The translations under genes and the position numbers were made by a program. From Rickettsiales bacterium (GTDB lineage: Bacteria; Bacteroidota; Bacteroidia; Cytophagales; Cyclobacteriaceae), in contig PBTY01000010.1 of the NCBI GenBank assembly GCA_002729235.1, positions 1 through 64,000 of the forward strand: 64,000 bases of DNA, written 5' to 3'. This document shows positions 15,034 through 23,988 of this stretch, in pieces (positions within the stretch are counted from its first letter, which is position 1; each line of letters opens with the position of its first letter). The notes under the pieces were generated by a model. It did no database searches. It was given only the letters and a program-made list of their open reading frames with translations, and was not told the DNA's origin.

Positions 15034-17631
15034 TTATTCTGTCCGCAATGATTCTACTGGGTTTCTGGTCGCTGATCGAATGGCATGATTAGCAATGGTT
15101 GCCAGGGTGATTAATAAAGCTGTTGCGGCGGCAATAACAAATAGCCAAATGTTGAGGCTAATGCTGTATGCATATTGGCTCAGCCACTCATTCATTATAT
15201 AAATAGCAATTGGGCTTGCAATGATGAAGGACAAAACGATAAGAACTATATATTCTTTACCTACCAGGCCAAGGATAGAACTGACACTTGCACCCAATAC
15301 TTTGCGAATGCCAATTTCTTTGGTCTTGAGCTCCGTGCTAAATGAAATCAAACTCAACAATCCCAAACAAGAAATAACCACGGCAACAATCGTGAAGTAG
15401 AGCATGAGTTTGCTGACCAACATTTCACTTTTGTATCGGTTTTGATAGTCAACATCCATAAAGCTATAGTCAAATACGCGTTCAGGACTATATTCTTGAT
15501 GAAGAGCTTCAAGACTCTGGATAGCTGCTCGTGCTTCACCAGGTTTGGTCTTTACTAATAGCAGTCCATTGTTCGGGTCCATGCGTAAAATCATCGGTTC
15601 GATAGGTGTATGCAGTGAAGCGATGTGAAAATTTTTAACGATTCCAATTACTCTTCCTGAGTTATCCCAAAAACTAAGCTCCTTTCCAATAGCTTCACTT
15701 CCACCCATCAGATTAGCTGTGACTTCATTGATGATATAAGCACTGGAGTCTGAAGCCAGATTAGTATCAAAATCTCGACCTTCTTTGATTTCAACGTCCA
15801 TCAATTCATTGAATCGAGGATCTACTCCAAGTACATGAAAATAGATTTCCATTTCTGGATCTTTATCAGGCCAGGTAGGATCTGAGGTGCTATTTCCAAT
15901 GTCAGTGGGATCCTGATTCACGCAACTATAATCTTTGATTCCCGGCATCGACTTCAATCTCGAGAGGTAGATTTTTCTTTGACTTTCTTTCAAGTGCCAG
16001 ATGTTAGTTTTCAGTACATTTTCTCGATCCAAGCCCAGATTTTTGTTCAGTACATAATTGAGTTGTTCATAAATGGTGACAGATCCGATGATCATCGTAA
16101 TGGTGATCACAAATTGGAAGATAACCAGGCCTTTACGGAATATTCGATTGGAATTGTCTGCTTTAATTATTCCTTTCAGTGAGATTATCGGATTGAGTGC
16201 TGCCATGTAAAAAGCAGGATATAAACCTGATAACATGCCCAGAGCCAGGATAAATACCAGACAAGTAATGATGAACTCTAGATTGAAAAACGCAAAACCA
16301 ATTGTCTTGCCAGCTAAGTCATTGAATGTGGGTAATAGGGCAGCTACGGCAATCCCTGATAGGATGAATGCTGCCAGCGTGATTAGAATTGCTTCAATCA
16401 TGTATTGCGATCGGAGAGACTGTCGCTGTGCTCCGAGTACTTTTCGTATTCCCGTTTCTTTCGAGCGCTTGGACGATCTGGCAGTTGTTAAGTTTACAAA
16501 GTTGACTGATGCCAGGAGGATGATCAAGATCGCAGAGATGCCGAGCATTCGGACATAGTCGATACGACCACCTGCGACTTTTCCATTTTCAAATTTTGAG
16601 TTCAGGTAGTGTTCACTAAAAGGTTGAAGAACCAAAGGTGCTGACATGTCGCTATCTGGCCGATTTTCTGCAATGGCATCTTCAATATTGGCTTGAGCTG
16701 ATTCAGTAGTATATCCATCAGCAATTTTCACGTACATGAAGTTGTTAAAATTGCCCCAGTGCTTCTGCCATGGCTGAATTGATAATAAGTAGTCAAATGT
16801 TAGAATGAATTCAAAATCAAGTGTTGATTGCTCAGGAATATCTTTGAAAATGCCAGCAAGCTTGAAGGTCTTGCCATCCTTATTGGTGATACTAGACCCA
16901 ACCAGATTGGTCGATTTCCAATCTGCTCCATAATATTTCTCAGCTGCTGTTTCACTAATGGCAATAGATTCTGGAGTTTCAAACATCATTTGGTGATCCC
17001 CCTGAATAAACGGAATAGAGAATACCTCAAAGATCTCAGGCGTACCATACCTGCCGTTGAGTGTTAGAAATTCATCGCCTTTCTTAGTAATAAAGCTCGC
17101 TCCCCAATTCACCATAGCGGCTTTTTCAATAGCTGGATACTTCTCCTGGAGAACGGGTTGCAGGGGTTGTGGTGTGGTCCACCAGGTATGAATGGTACCG
17201 GAGGATTCCTGCATGTTAACTAACACATTGTGGACTTTGTCCAAATTGGATGGCCATTTGTTATAGCTTAGTTCATCTTGAACCCAGAGGTAAATGAAGA
17301 GACTGCATGTAATCCCCAGGGCCAGTCCAAAAATGTTGGTAAATGTGTAGCCCTTTTCCTTCTTAAAGACCCTAAATGCAACTTTTAGGTAGTTTGAAAT
17401 AACTTGTGTGTTCATATGTATTTGAGTTTTTTTAAAACTTGAGGGTCTGAAAAATCTTAGCACATCAAGGATATACCGGGCCTTTGCCTCTCCTGGTCTT
17501 TTGTTAGTGAGATTTTTATGAAATTGTTCCGTTAAGTCTCCTTGAATTTCATCCAATAATTCCTCGTGGCAATACCATTCCAAAAAACGATTTGCCCATC
17601 CCGGTGGTGATATGTGCTTTGGAGAGCTCAT
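15034..17631 (-). CDS. FtsX/MacB-type ABC transporter permease with permease prefix domain
   Basis: An 865-residue permease. An N-terminal cytoplasmic prefix (about 1-75, WANRFLEWYCHEELLDEIQGDL) is typical of Bacteroidota permeases paired with PadR genes. Then come one membrane segment, a large periplasmic MacB-like domain, three segments with the FtsX pattern, a second periplasmic domain and three C-terminal segments ending NPVESLRTE. I chose ATG at 17631, which forms an ATGA overlap with the padR gene; a start 30 bp upstream would lie inside padR. No ABC ATPase gene is nearby, so it must use one encoded elsewhere. Substrate unknown. Confidence 0.9.
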   Translation of the reverse strand: MSSPKHISPPGWANRFLEWYCHEELLDEIQGDLTEQFHKNLTNKRPGEAKARYILDVLRFFRPSSFKKTQIHMNTQVISNYLKVAFRVFKKEKGYTFTNIFGLALGITCSLFIYLWVQDELSYNKWPSNLDKVHNVLVNMQESSGTIHTWWTTPQPLQPVLQEKYPAIEKAAMVNWGASFITKKGDEFLTLNGRYGTPEIFEVFSIPFIQGDHQMMFETPESIAISETAAEKYYGADWKSTNLVGSSITNKDGKTFKLAGIFKDIPEQSTLDFEFILTFDYLLSIQPWQKHWGNFNNFMYVKIADGYTTESAQANIEDAIAENRPDSDMSAPLVLQPFSEHYLNSKFENGKVAGGRIDYVRMLGISAILIILLASVNFVNLTTARSSKRSKETGIRKVLGAQRQSLRSQYMIEAILITLAAFILSGIAVAALLPTFNDLAGKTIGFAFFNLEFIITCLVFILALGMLSGLYPAFYMAALNPIISLKGIIKADNSNRIFRKGLVIFQFVITITMIIGSVTIYEQLNYVLNKNLGLDRENVLKTNIWHLKESQRKIYLSRLKSMPGIKDYSCVNQDPTDIGNSTSDPTWPDKDPEMEIYFHVLGVDPRFNELMDVEIKEGRDFDTNLASDSSAYIINEVTANLMGGSEAIGKELSFWDNSGRVIGIVKNFHIASLHTPIEPMILRMDPNNGLLLVKTKPGEARAAIQSLEALHQEYSPERVFDYSFMDVDYQNRYKSEMLVSKLMLYFTIVAVVISCLGLLSLISFSTELKTKEIGIRKVLGASVSSILGLVGKEYIVLIVLSFIIASPIAIYIMNEWLSQYAYSISLNIWLFVIAAATALLITLATIANHAIRSATRNPVESLRTE

Positions 17632-17951
17632 GCCATGTTCAACTGAGGTGCTATTTTCCAAAGGTTGTTTCTTGTATCCCGAAGGTCAGCGATGATTTTG
17701 TAACCACTTTTTGTAATTTCAAAAAGCCGTTTTTTTCTACCACCTCTCTCCGTAGTTGCTCCGCCCATTGTAGAAGTCAAAAATCCTTTTTTCTCTAACC
17801 TTTTCAGAACGGTGTGAATAGCAGGAATGGAAATGGATTTGCCAGTTTGTTTTTGATACTCCTCACCTACAGAAACTCCGTATGCTGCATCTTGCATTAC
17901 TAGTACCAATAATAGAATGGTTTCTTCCAAAGAACCAATTGATTCATTCAT
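17628..17951 (-). CDS. PadR-family transcriptional regulator
   Basis: A 107-residue PadR-type winged-helix regulator: LEETILLLVLVMQDAAYGVSV, PAIHTVLKRLEKKGFL and the wing STMGGATTERGGRKKRLFE, followed by a short dimerisation helix. It overlaps the permease gene by ATGA and is the first gene of the operon. A 7-bp inverted repeat touches its start codon, so self-repression of the padR-permease operon is likely. The ligand is not known. Confidence 0.93.
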   Translation of the reverse strand: MNESIGSLEETILLLVLVMQDAAYGVSVGEEYQKQTGKSISIPAIHTVLKRLEKKGFLTSTMGGATTERGGRKKRLFEITKSGYKIIADLRDTRNNLWKIAPQLNMA

Positions 17952-17981
17952 TATACAATCGTTTAATTAACTAATGTATAA
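17951..17981. promoter_or_regulatory. Candidate PadR operator
   Basis: TTATACA (17951-17957) and TGTATAA (17975-17981) are perfect arms spaced 17 nt, touching the padR start codon and lying just before the divergent hypothetical gene. PadR proteins typically bind ATAC/GTAT dyads of this kind. Confidence 0.5.
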
Positions 17982-18015
17982 CAAATAGATGCAATTAAAT
18001 TTAAAAGGTTGCAGG

Positions 18016-18588
18016 ATGACTGAAATTTTTCTTGAAATACGATTTTTTGAAAGTCCAAAGAATTACATGGAAGATAATCCAAACAATTTATCAGAGGATG
18101 ATTATAGCGTCTCTAATGCGAAGAGATCCAATGCTGCCAATGCTTATATAGCCGATTATAGTAAGAATGGTCCCAAGTTTGTATCACTGGGTAAAGAAAA
18201 TGGATATGCTTTGTTAAGATTTGAAAATGAGGTCTCGATCAATTTAGGTACGAAATTGCCAGTTGTAGAAACATTCTGGAATAAGAATGCAGGCTACACC
18301 TCCTTGGAGGCTGCATATGCTGCATACCCTGAACAAGCTGATGTTTACATTTTGTCAGGGGAGAAGCTACGGTATTATTCTAGTGGGTTGGAGGATATGT
18401 CTGAGCACGATTGGGTTTATGTTGGCTTTGCTGGAATTGCAAATAATGTAGTCGATTTAGCAGACATCGAAGAGCTCGAAGAAACTTCTTTCCGGTGGAT
18501 CGTGATTGTAGATTCTGAATCAACAACACCTGACGGATATGATCTAAACTTCGTATCTGTTTTCAACAAAGTCATACAGACTGAATAA
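18016..18588 (+). CDS. Hypothetical soluble protein
   Basis: I do not recognise this protein. With ATG at 18016 (preceded by AAAAGG at a suitable distance) it has 190 residues; an in-frame ATG at 17989 would add nine. It has no signal peptide or membrane segment, is acidic, and has a tyrosine-rich middle (YTSLEAAYAAYPEQADVYIL). It is divergent from padR and followed by a good terminator, so it is probably a real, separately transcribed gene. Confidence 0.7.
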   Translation: MTEIFLEIRFFESPKNYMEDNPNNLSEDDYSVSNAKRSNAANAYIADYSKNGPKFVSLGKENGYALLRFENEVSINLGTKLPVVETFWNKNAGYTSLEAAYAAYPEQADVYILSGEKLRYYSSGLEDMSEHDWVYVGFAGIANNVVDLADIEELEETSFRWIVIVDSESTTPDGYDLNFVSVFNKVIQTE

Positions 18589-18611
18589 CTTTTGTTTAAA
18601 ATGAAATCAGA

Positions 18612-18639
18612 GGCCACAATTTATTGTGGTCTTTTTTTT
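18612..18639 (+). terminator. Rho-independent terminator
   Basis: GGCCACAA pairs with TTGTGGTC around TTTA and is followed by eight Ts. It lies 24 bp after the hypothetical gene's stop and is the best terminator in this part of the window. Confidence 0.85.
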
Positions 18640-18682
18640 GATTTTAATGATCTTGTCTATGGGATTTACTGATAAATCTGCA

Positions 18683-19210
18683 TCAAGCAAATTGCTGTAA
18701 AATGAGATTCTCTGACAATGAAATTGAGGTGATGCCAGTTGCTTCGGCAATAGCATTTACAAATTCATCTGGAGAGGAAACCACATTTAGCGAAGCCCCA
18801 AAGTGATCTTTCAGTGCATAGCTGGAAATTATGGATATCTCAGGAGACAGCATGATTAAGCTGGCTTTGATTTGATGTATGTTTAATTGCTCATGATTTG
18901 TGTATGGGAGAATAGCTAAATCAAAGTCAGTTGAAAGATTTTTGATTTCCGGAGTTGATTGATTCCCAAAAAACTGGACATTTGAAAATTGATCCAGGAT
19001 CATCGCCTGTTTAAAGTCTTTGATTGGTCCAACAAAATGAAAATCCACCAGGGGAAGATTTGTGATAAGATGCCTCAGAAGATGGTAATCAAGGGTGTCA
19101 TCAATGGAACCAATGAATCCTACAACTTTCCTGGCTTTCATTATCCTTTTAGAATCTGGATATTGATTCTGTTTAAAGAAGTTCCTAAATGTGAATTTAA
19201 AAGGGCTCAT
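18683..19210 (-). CDS. Truncated glycosyltransferase-like protein, probable remnant
   Basis: A 175-residue protein matching only the C-terminal half of the glycosyltransferase encoded at 23963-25153: KARKVVGFIGSID against KARKTIGYVGSVD, then DFHFVG and NVQFFG in both. The whole N-terminal Rossmann domain is missing. The ExxxxxxxE-type nucleotide-sugar loop of the full paralogue (around NEYLSAGLPVIS) has become SLIMLSPEISII. It is therefore unlikely to be catalytic. It sits at the downstream end of the exopolysaccharide operon and looks like a decaying duplicate, though the frame is still open. Confidence 0.6.
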   Translation of the reverse strand: MSPFKFTFRNFFKQNQYPDSKRIMKARKVVGFIGSIDDTLDYHLLRHLITNLPLVDFHFVGPIKDFKQAMILDQFSNVQFFGNQSTPEIKNLSTDFDLAILPYTNHEQLNIHQIKASLIMLSPEISIISSYALKDHFGASLNVVSSPDEFVNAIAEATGITSISLSENLILQQFA

Positions 19211-19388
19211 GTCGAATATCTGTTGCTGTGTTGGGTAATTCTTATACTTTAATTTACGTAGACTCTGGATGATTTAGATTTCAATTAGATGACATGCCTA
19301 CTAAACTCGTTTGATTGCTGGGTTTAATGGATGAATGATTCTTGATAAAATTCGATTTATCTCTAATTTCATTATTCATATCAATCGC

Positions 19389-20546
19389 TTAGGCAGATTC
19401 TGCCGAAACCGAATCAGTCAACAAGACGTATTCCACATTTTTGTTAAAATAGAAGTTGGTCATTTTTCTAGCAGTGGTTTCCCATTTGAAGGTCGACGCA
19501 TATTTAAACCGCTCCCAGGTAGTCAATTCATTCTCTGTTTTAGACAAAACCTCCGTCATTTTAGTGGCTATCGAAATAGGGTTAGTTGGCTCGATGTATT
19601 CTGCATGAACGTTTCCTATTTCGGGCATCGAGGAGGAGTTAGACGTAATTACAGGAGTGCCACAAATCATTGCTTCGATGATCGGGATTCCAAAACTCTC
19701 TCTGAGGGAAGGATACATAAAGAGATCAGCTGCGCTATATAATGCAGGCAGATCGTTTTGGTTTACATAACCAGTTAAGTAAATATGATCGATTAATGAT
19801 GACTCCTCGATTGAATCCAGGTATTTGGATAGTTCCTTCTCATTGATTTCTGCAATCACAATTGGGAGTGGATTTGATGAAAGCTGCCTATAATTAGCAT
19901 AGGCCTTCAGCATTCCAGTTAAATTCTTTTTTGGGGCTGTATTTCCCAGGAAAAAAATGAAGTTCTCTGGTAGTTGGTACTTCACTTGAATTGCTCCAAT
20001 CTTTTCTACTGGCTGAGGGTAGAAGCCATTAGGTACTCCATTATAAATTACTTCTACCTTATTAGATTCTCCGAAATGACGGTTGATTTCGTCCTTTTCA
20101 AAATGAGATACAGTAAATACCTTTTTTGCTTTTTTAAAAACAACCGGAACGATCCATTTTCGATAATAGTGTCCTAATTTTTGGTACCAGGAGCCACCAC
20201 TATATGATTGATTTAGGTAGATAATGTCATGAAGGGTCACATAGAGGGGTGCAGGAGAAAAAATCGGGGCTGTATTACTTGTGCAATGCAATAAATCCAA
20301 TTCCAATTTGGACGCCTCAAGGGGTAGTTGAATTTGTTCCCAATCAGCATAAGTAAGTGCCTTAATTTCTATGATCTTGAAATTGTCAGTCTCTTCAAGA
20401 CATCTGTCTTCTCCTGGTCTTACGAAAATGTAGTATTCATTTAATTGATCAATGACTTGTAGGTTACGGATGAGTTCCAAAGCGTAGATATCCATTCCAT
20501 GCTTTTTCTTTCTGAAGATTCGTTGAGCTTCTATTCCTATTTTCAT
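19389..20546 (-). CDS. Glycosyltransferase family 4
   Basis: A 385-residue GT-B enzyme: N-terminal MKIGIEAQRI, the helix GMDIYALELIRNL, then VYNG-type VIYNGVPNGF, the C-domain start FIFFLGNTAPKKNL, and the donor-sugar motif ESFGIPIIEAMICGTPVI with both glutamates. This is the mannosyl/glucosyltransferase type used in O-antigen and exopolysaccharide assembly. It overlaps the next gene by ATGA and belongs to the minus-strand run of genes. Confidence 0.9.
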   Translation of the reverse strand: MKIGIEAQRIFRKKKHGMDIYALELIRNLQVIDQLNEYYIFVRPGEDRCLEETDNFKIIEIKALTYADWEQIQLPLEASKLELDLLHCTSNTAPIFSPAPLYVTLHDIIYLNQSYSGGSWYQKLGHYYRKWIVPVVFKKAKKVFTVSHFEKDEINRHFGESNKVEVIYNGVPNGFYPQPVEKIGAIQVKYQLPENFIFFLGNTAPKKNLTGMLKAYANYRQLSSNPLPIVIAEINEKELSKYLDSIEESSLIDHIYLTGYVNQNDLPALYSAADLFMYPSLRESFGIPIIEAMICGTPVITSNSSSMPEIGNVHAEYIEPTNPISIATKMTEVLSKTENELTTWERFKYASTFKWETTARKMTNFYFNKNVEYVLLTDSVSAESA

Positions 20547-21706
20547 GACTGAACCGATTGATGTGGCGTATGTAGAAAGTTGGTTTTAGCCTTTTTGAAT
20601 CCAGCAAATGCTTTGATCATCAACCAAAAGGTTAATGGAAGTCTGAAACAAGCTTTTAACATACTCAAATTCCAATATTTCTTAGGGGTTGCTAATGCAA
20701 GAGCAATAATCAGTGATATCCAAATGCCTACCATTGGAATCCAAAGAGTATGTTGAAATATGGCGAATGAGAAAGCCAGGATCGTAATTGCTCCTAAAAG
20801 GATCAATCTAGGTGGTAGTAGAAATTGCAGTGACTTGTCAAAGTAGTCTACATTCAATTTGGTAATAAGTTGGAAGAGCGCATCTCCAAAGGATTTAACT
20901 CCGTATCGGATTTGCGCTGCGATCCATCGTGTTCGCTGGTTAGTGAATGCCTCCTCCGCACTTACCTTCTCGTCATATACATAGGCATCCTCCAAATAAC
21001 CAATCGTCAATCGTTGTTTTAATAGTCTTAATTCCAATTCTTTGTCAAATCCTCCGATAGCATCGATTTTGGCCATTTCAGATTTGATCAATTCATAGTC
21101 AAAGGCCATTCCAGATCCTATCAGTGCTGATGAAAGACCTATCGCTCTGTGACCTGACCGGAATATGTTATTGTTAATTTCTTCACTTACTGCATCCAAA
21201 GTGGCCAAATTGGTATTGTGATTTTTGGCTACTCTATGTCCCTGCATGGCAGAATATCCATTGTTGTAAGCATTGTTGATTTTTTGAAGGAAGTTGACTT
21301 CCATGATATTGTCTGCATCCAAAATAACAGCAATTTGATAACTGGAGTCAATTTGATTGAATGCAGTATTGAGTGCTTTGGCTTTGGTACTTTTCTCAAA
21401 GCTTACCTCGATCACTTTAATAGGTAGCTCTTGAAGCGAATTGATTGTTTTTTCTTGTAACGAATCTGCGATTACATGTATGCAATACCTATTTGGTGGA
21501 TAGACTTGATTGAGCGCTTTAATGGCACTATCCAGGATCACGCCATCTTCCTTGTAAGCAGGTATTAAAACAGCAATTTTGTTGAAATTGATGATGGTAC
21601 TGTTGCTTGACCTCCGGTTGTAAAACAACGAAGACACTGAAAAGAATAAATAGTAGACTGTGGCAAGTGCCAAATATCCTAGAATGATAGAAATAGCAAT
21701 ATTCAT
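20543..21706 (-). CDS. Membrane glycosyltransferase family 2
   Basis: A 387-residue GT2 enzyme with one N-terminal membrane segment, the catalytic domain (LIPAYKED, AVILDADNIM as the DxD site, FDKELELRLL as acceptor motif, QRTRWIAAQ as the QxxRW-like motif) and C-terminal membrane segments (about 300-365). It probably adds a sugar at the inner membrane. It overlaps both neighbours by 4 bp, so it is translationally coupled in the exopolysaccharide operon. Confidence 0.9.
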   Translation of the reverse strand: MNIAISIILGYLALATVYYLFFSVSSLFYNRRSSNSTIINFNKIAVLIPAYKEDGVILDSAIKALNQVYPPNRYCIHVIADSLQEKTINSLQELPIKVIEVSFEKSTKAKALNTAFNQIDSSYQIAVILDADNIMEVNFLQKINNAYNNGYSAMQGHRVAKNHNTNLATLDAVSEEINNNIFRSGHRAIGLSSALIGSGMAFDYELIKSEMAKIDAIGGFDKELELRLLKQRLTIGYLEDAYVYDEKVSAEEAFTNQRTRWIAAQIRYGVKSFGDALFQLITKLNVDYFDKSLQFLLPPRLILLGAITILAFSFAIFQHTLWIPMVGIWISLIIALALATPKKYWNLSMLKACFRLPLTFWLMIKAFAGFKKAKTNFLHTPHQSVQS

Positions 21707-22635
21707 GATTGTCTTATTTTAAGCCAGTTGCTTAGATCTCTATTGATTAAGTGTTGCAGCTGTTGGATGTCCGAACCATATACACTTTCGATCATGGCGT
21801 TTCGGATATTGTTTGGGATTGGTACCTTCATCAGGTTCTTTTTGCGCAATTGATTGATCCACTTTTTCAATTGTTGATTGCTGATGATGGCGTCTTTCAA
21901 TCTGGGATTGACCATTGCGGCAAGTTCCTTGATCACACTCTTTTGTCCAATGAGTTTATCTATTACCGGGTTTTTGATCAATCCAGAAACATTGTATTCT
22001 GTATTGAAATCTGGTTCGTGCCAGCCATTTACGCCAATGAACTCATAGATATTCTGTACTTCTTTTAATGGATCAGATTTGAAATCATCGTATAGAATGA
22101 CTTTTATCTGGTCTTTGTCAAACAAGTCGTAATACTTCTGTAAATGATTGTGATAAAAGCCCTCTTTTACAAGGTCGTTTCTTCTCCACCAAATAGTCTC
22201 TCTATCAAGTGCATCTTCAAAACGACTGGTAGGCTTTCTGTTTTCTCGTGCCAGGTGCATGAATCTGGAATACAACCTGTCAACGGGATTTCTTAGGATG
22301 ACTATCAGCTTCATATCAGGGAATCTTTCCTTGATTCTGAAAGCTGCTTCCTCAGAATAGAGATACATTGGAGAAACTTCACCAATTGCTTTTTCAGTCT
22401 CCACCCCATCAAACAATTTCACATAGTCTTCCCAGTTAGTCACTGACCATGGGTAGTGAAACATTTGTTCCGGATCATCTTTAGGATCTACCATCATTTC
22501 GCCTTCCAGGGCAAAGAAATTGGTTTCCTTCACTGGACTCATGTAAACATCGGGATGTTCTGCCAGGTATTCGTATAGAGCGGTTGTTCCAGATTTACCC
22601 GCTCCTATGATCATGAAATTAGGAAGCTTGTTCAT
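21703..22635 (-). CDS. PAPS-dependent sulfotransferase
   Basis: A 310-residue cytosolic sulfotransferase of the heparan/NodH-like type. The PAPS 5'-phosphosulfate loop GAGKSGTTALYEYL is at residues about 11-24; the 3'-phosphate motif ILRNPVDRLYSRF follows near residue 115. Being inside a polysaccharide operon, it most likely sulfates a hydroxyl of a sugar or lipid-linked repeat, giving a sulfated polymer. That target is inferred; no carrier or PAPS synthesis genes are in the window. Confidence 0.9.
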   Translation of the reverse strand: MNKLPNFMIIGAGKSGTTALYEYLAEHPDVYMSPVKETNFFALEGEMMVDPKDDPEQMFHYPWSVTNWEDYVKLFDGVETEKAIGEVSPMYLYSEEAAFRIKERFPDMKLIVILRNPVDRLYSRFMHLARENRKPTSRFEDALDRETIWWRRNDLVKEGFYHNHLQKYYDLFDKDQIKVILYDDFKSDPLKEVQNIYEFIGVNGWHEPDFNTEYNVSGLIKNPVIDKLIGQKSVIKELAAMVNPRLKDAIISNQQLKKWINQLRKKNLMKVPIPNNIRNAMIESVYGSDIQQLQHLINRDLSNWLKIRQS

Positions 22636-22671
22636 ACTCTTAATTGTTTAAATCAAAAGTATATGACTCAA

Positions 22672-23988
22672 TTAGGAGTGAGTCTGGGTATTCGCTGACT
22701 GGATGGGAATGATCGATTTTTGGTTTGATTCCAAAGTGCTTGAGTTTGACTTTAAATAGGGATGATTAGCTAAAGTGAAAACTATGCCTGCAACTATGTT
22801 AACAATTGTCACTACCGCCACTAACAGCAATGAGTCAAATAGCCAGATGGCCAGGAAGTCACAGGCTACATTGGCAATAACCATGATCCAAACTTTGATC
22901 GCATTGATACGAGGTTTGCCGATACTGTCCAGTGAAGCACCAAAAAACTTGTCTAATGGGAGTAGAATTAACGGAATGGATAATACTCTTAGCAGGGTGT
23001 AGCTCTCTTCATAAGAGTCACCTCCTAATATGCGAATGATCAGGTCTGGTGCAATGAGCATCGCTGCAGCTACAGGAATGCATAGCAAAGTAAGCTTTGA
23101 TATGTTACTAAAAAGTAATTTCTTAAATGCCTCTTTTTGTCCTGTATTGTGCAGTTGTGAGAGTCTTCGAAAGGCGGTCATCACAAAGCCTCTCAAAGGT
23201 ATTTCCATTAAGTCCAGTGCTTTCATGGGTATTGCGAAAGTAGCCACCGCTTCTGTGCCCATCAATGCGCCAATAATGAGGTTGTCTGCACTTTTTAGAA
23301 GATTGGCACCGGTCAGTGTCGCTAAACTATGTTTGCCATAATCTAGCAGTGCTTTGATTTCCGTTTTACTGATTTCCTTCCAGTGAATTTCTCTCAGCGA
23401 GGAGAATGAATAAATAGAGATAAGTCCATTAGCCGCTAAATAAGCCCAGACAAACTCTTCTAGATTGAATCCAAGAAATGAACCAGCAACTACAAGTGAT
23501 ATGAAAACCACATTGACCAGAAGTCTCAAGGCATTCATACGTCGATATTTGCCTTGCGCATGCATATACCAGGTGTCAAAATTCCAAGGCAATGTCACAA
23601 GGTTTAAGATTGGATAAAACCTCATGAAAATTTCCAGACCAGAATTGGACCAATCCATTGATAGACTTAATATCCACACTCCAATTGAGGACATAATGGA
23701 AATGGCTGCAGCTAGAAAACCTGCGGAAGCCAGAGTGCTTTGATTATCGTTTTCAGAAGTGGCAATAGTTCGAACCATTCCTTGTCTCACAAGACCAGTG
23801 CGCATTAGATCCAAAAGACCAGCACTTGATATGAACAAAGCCCAGGCTCCAAAATCACTCTTCGAGAGATTTCTGGCTAACAGCATAAAGATACCTAAAC
23901 CTAATGCTGACGCCATTAGATTGCCTATAAGGACAATTCCATTATCGCTGTTTAGCAGAGACTTAAGCTTGTTGAGCAAACGATTCAT
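22672..23988 (-). CDS. Wzx-type oligosaccharide flippase
   Basis: A 438-residue membrane protein with about 12-14 segments in the MATE/Wzx polysaccharide transporter pattern (start LIGNLMASALGLGIFMLLARNLSKSDFG, and the middle motif LLKSADNLIIGALMG). It would flip lipid-linked repeat units across the inner membrane. Its start overlaps the previous glycosyltransferase by 26 bp. With the Wzy-like and chain-length proteins nearby, this suggests a Wzx/Wzy-dependent pathway. Confidence 0.9.
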   Translation of the reverse strand: MNRLLNKLKSLLNSDNGIVLIGNLMASALGLGIFMLLARNLSKSDFGAWALFISSAGLLDLMRTGLVRQGMVRTIATSENDNQSTLASAGFLAAAISIMSSIGVWILSLSMDWSNSGLEIFMRFYPILNLVTLPWNFDTWYMHAQGKYRRMNALRLLVNVVFISLVVAGSFLGFNLEEFVWAYLAANGLISIYSFSSLREIHWKEISKTEIKALLDYGKHSLATLTGANLLKSADNLIIGALMGTEAVATFAIPMKALDLMEIPLRGFVMTAFRRLSQLHNTGQKEAFKKLLFSNISKLTLLCIPVAAAMLIAPDLIIRILGGDSYEESYTLLRVLSIPLILLPLDKFFGASLDSIGKPRINAIKVWIMVIANVACDFLAIWLFDSLLLVAVVTIVNIVAGIVFTLANHPYLKSNSSTLESNQKSIIPIQSANTQTHS

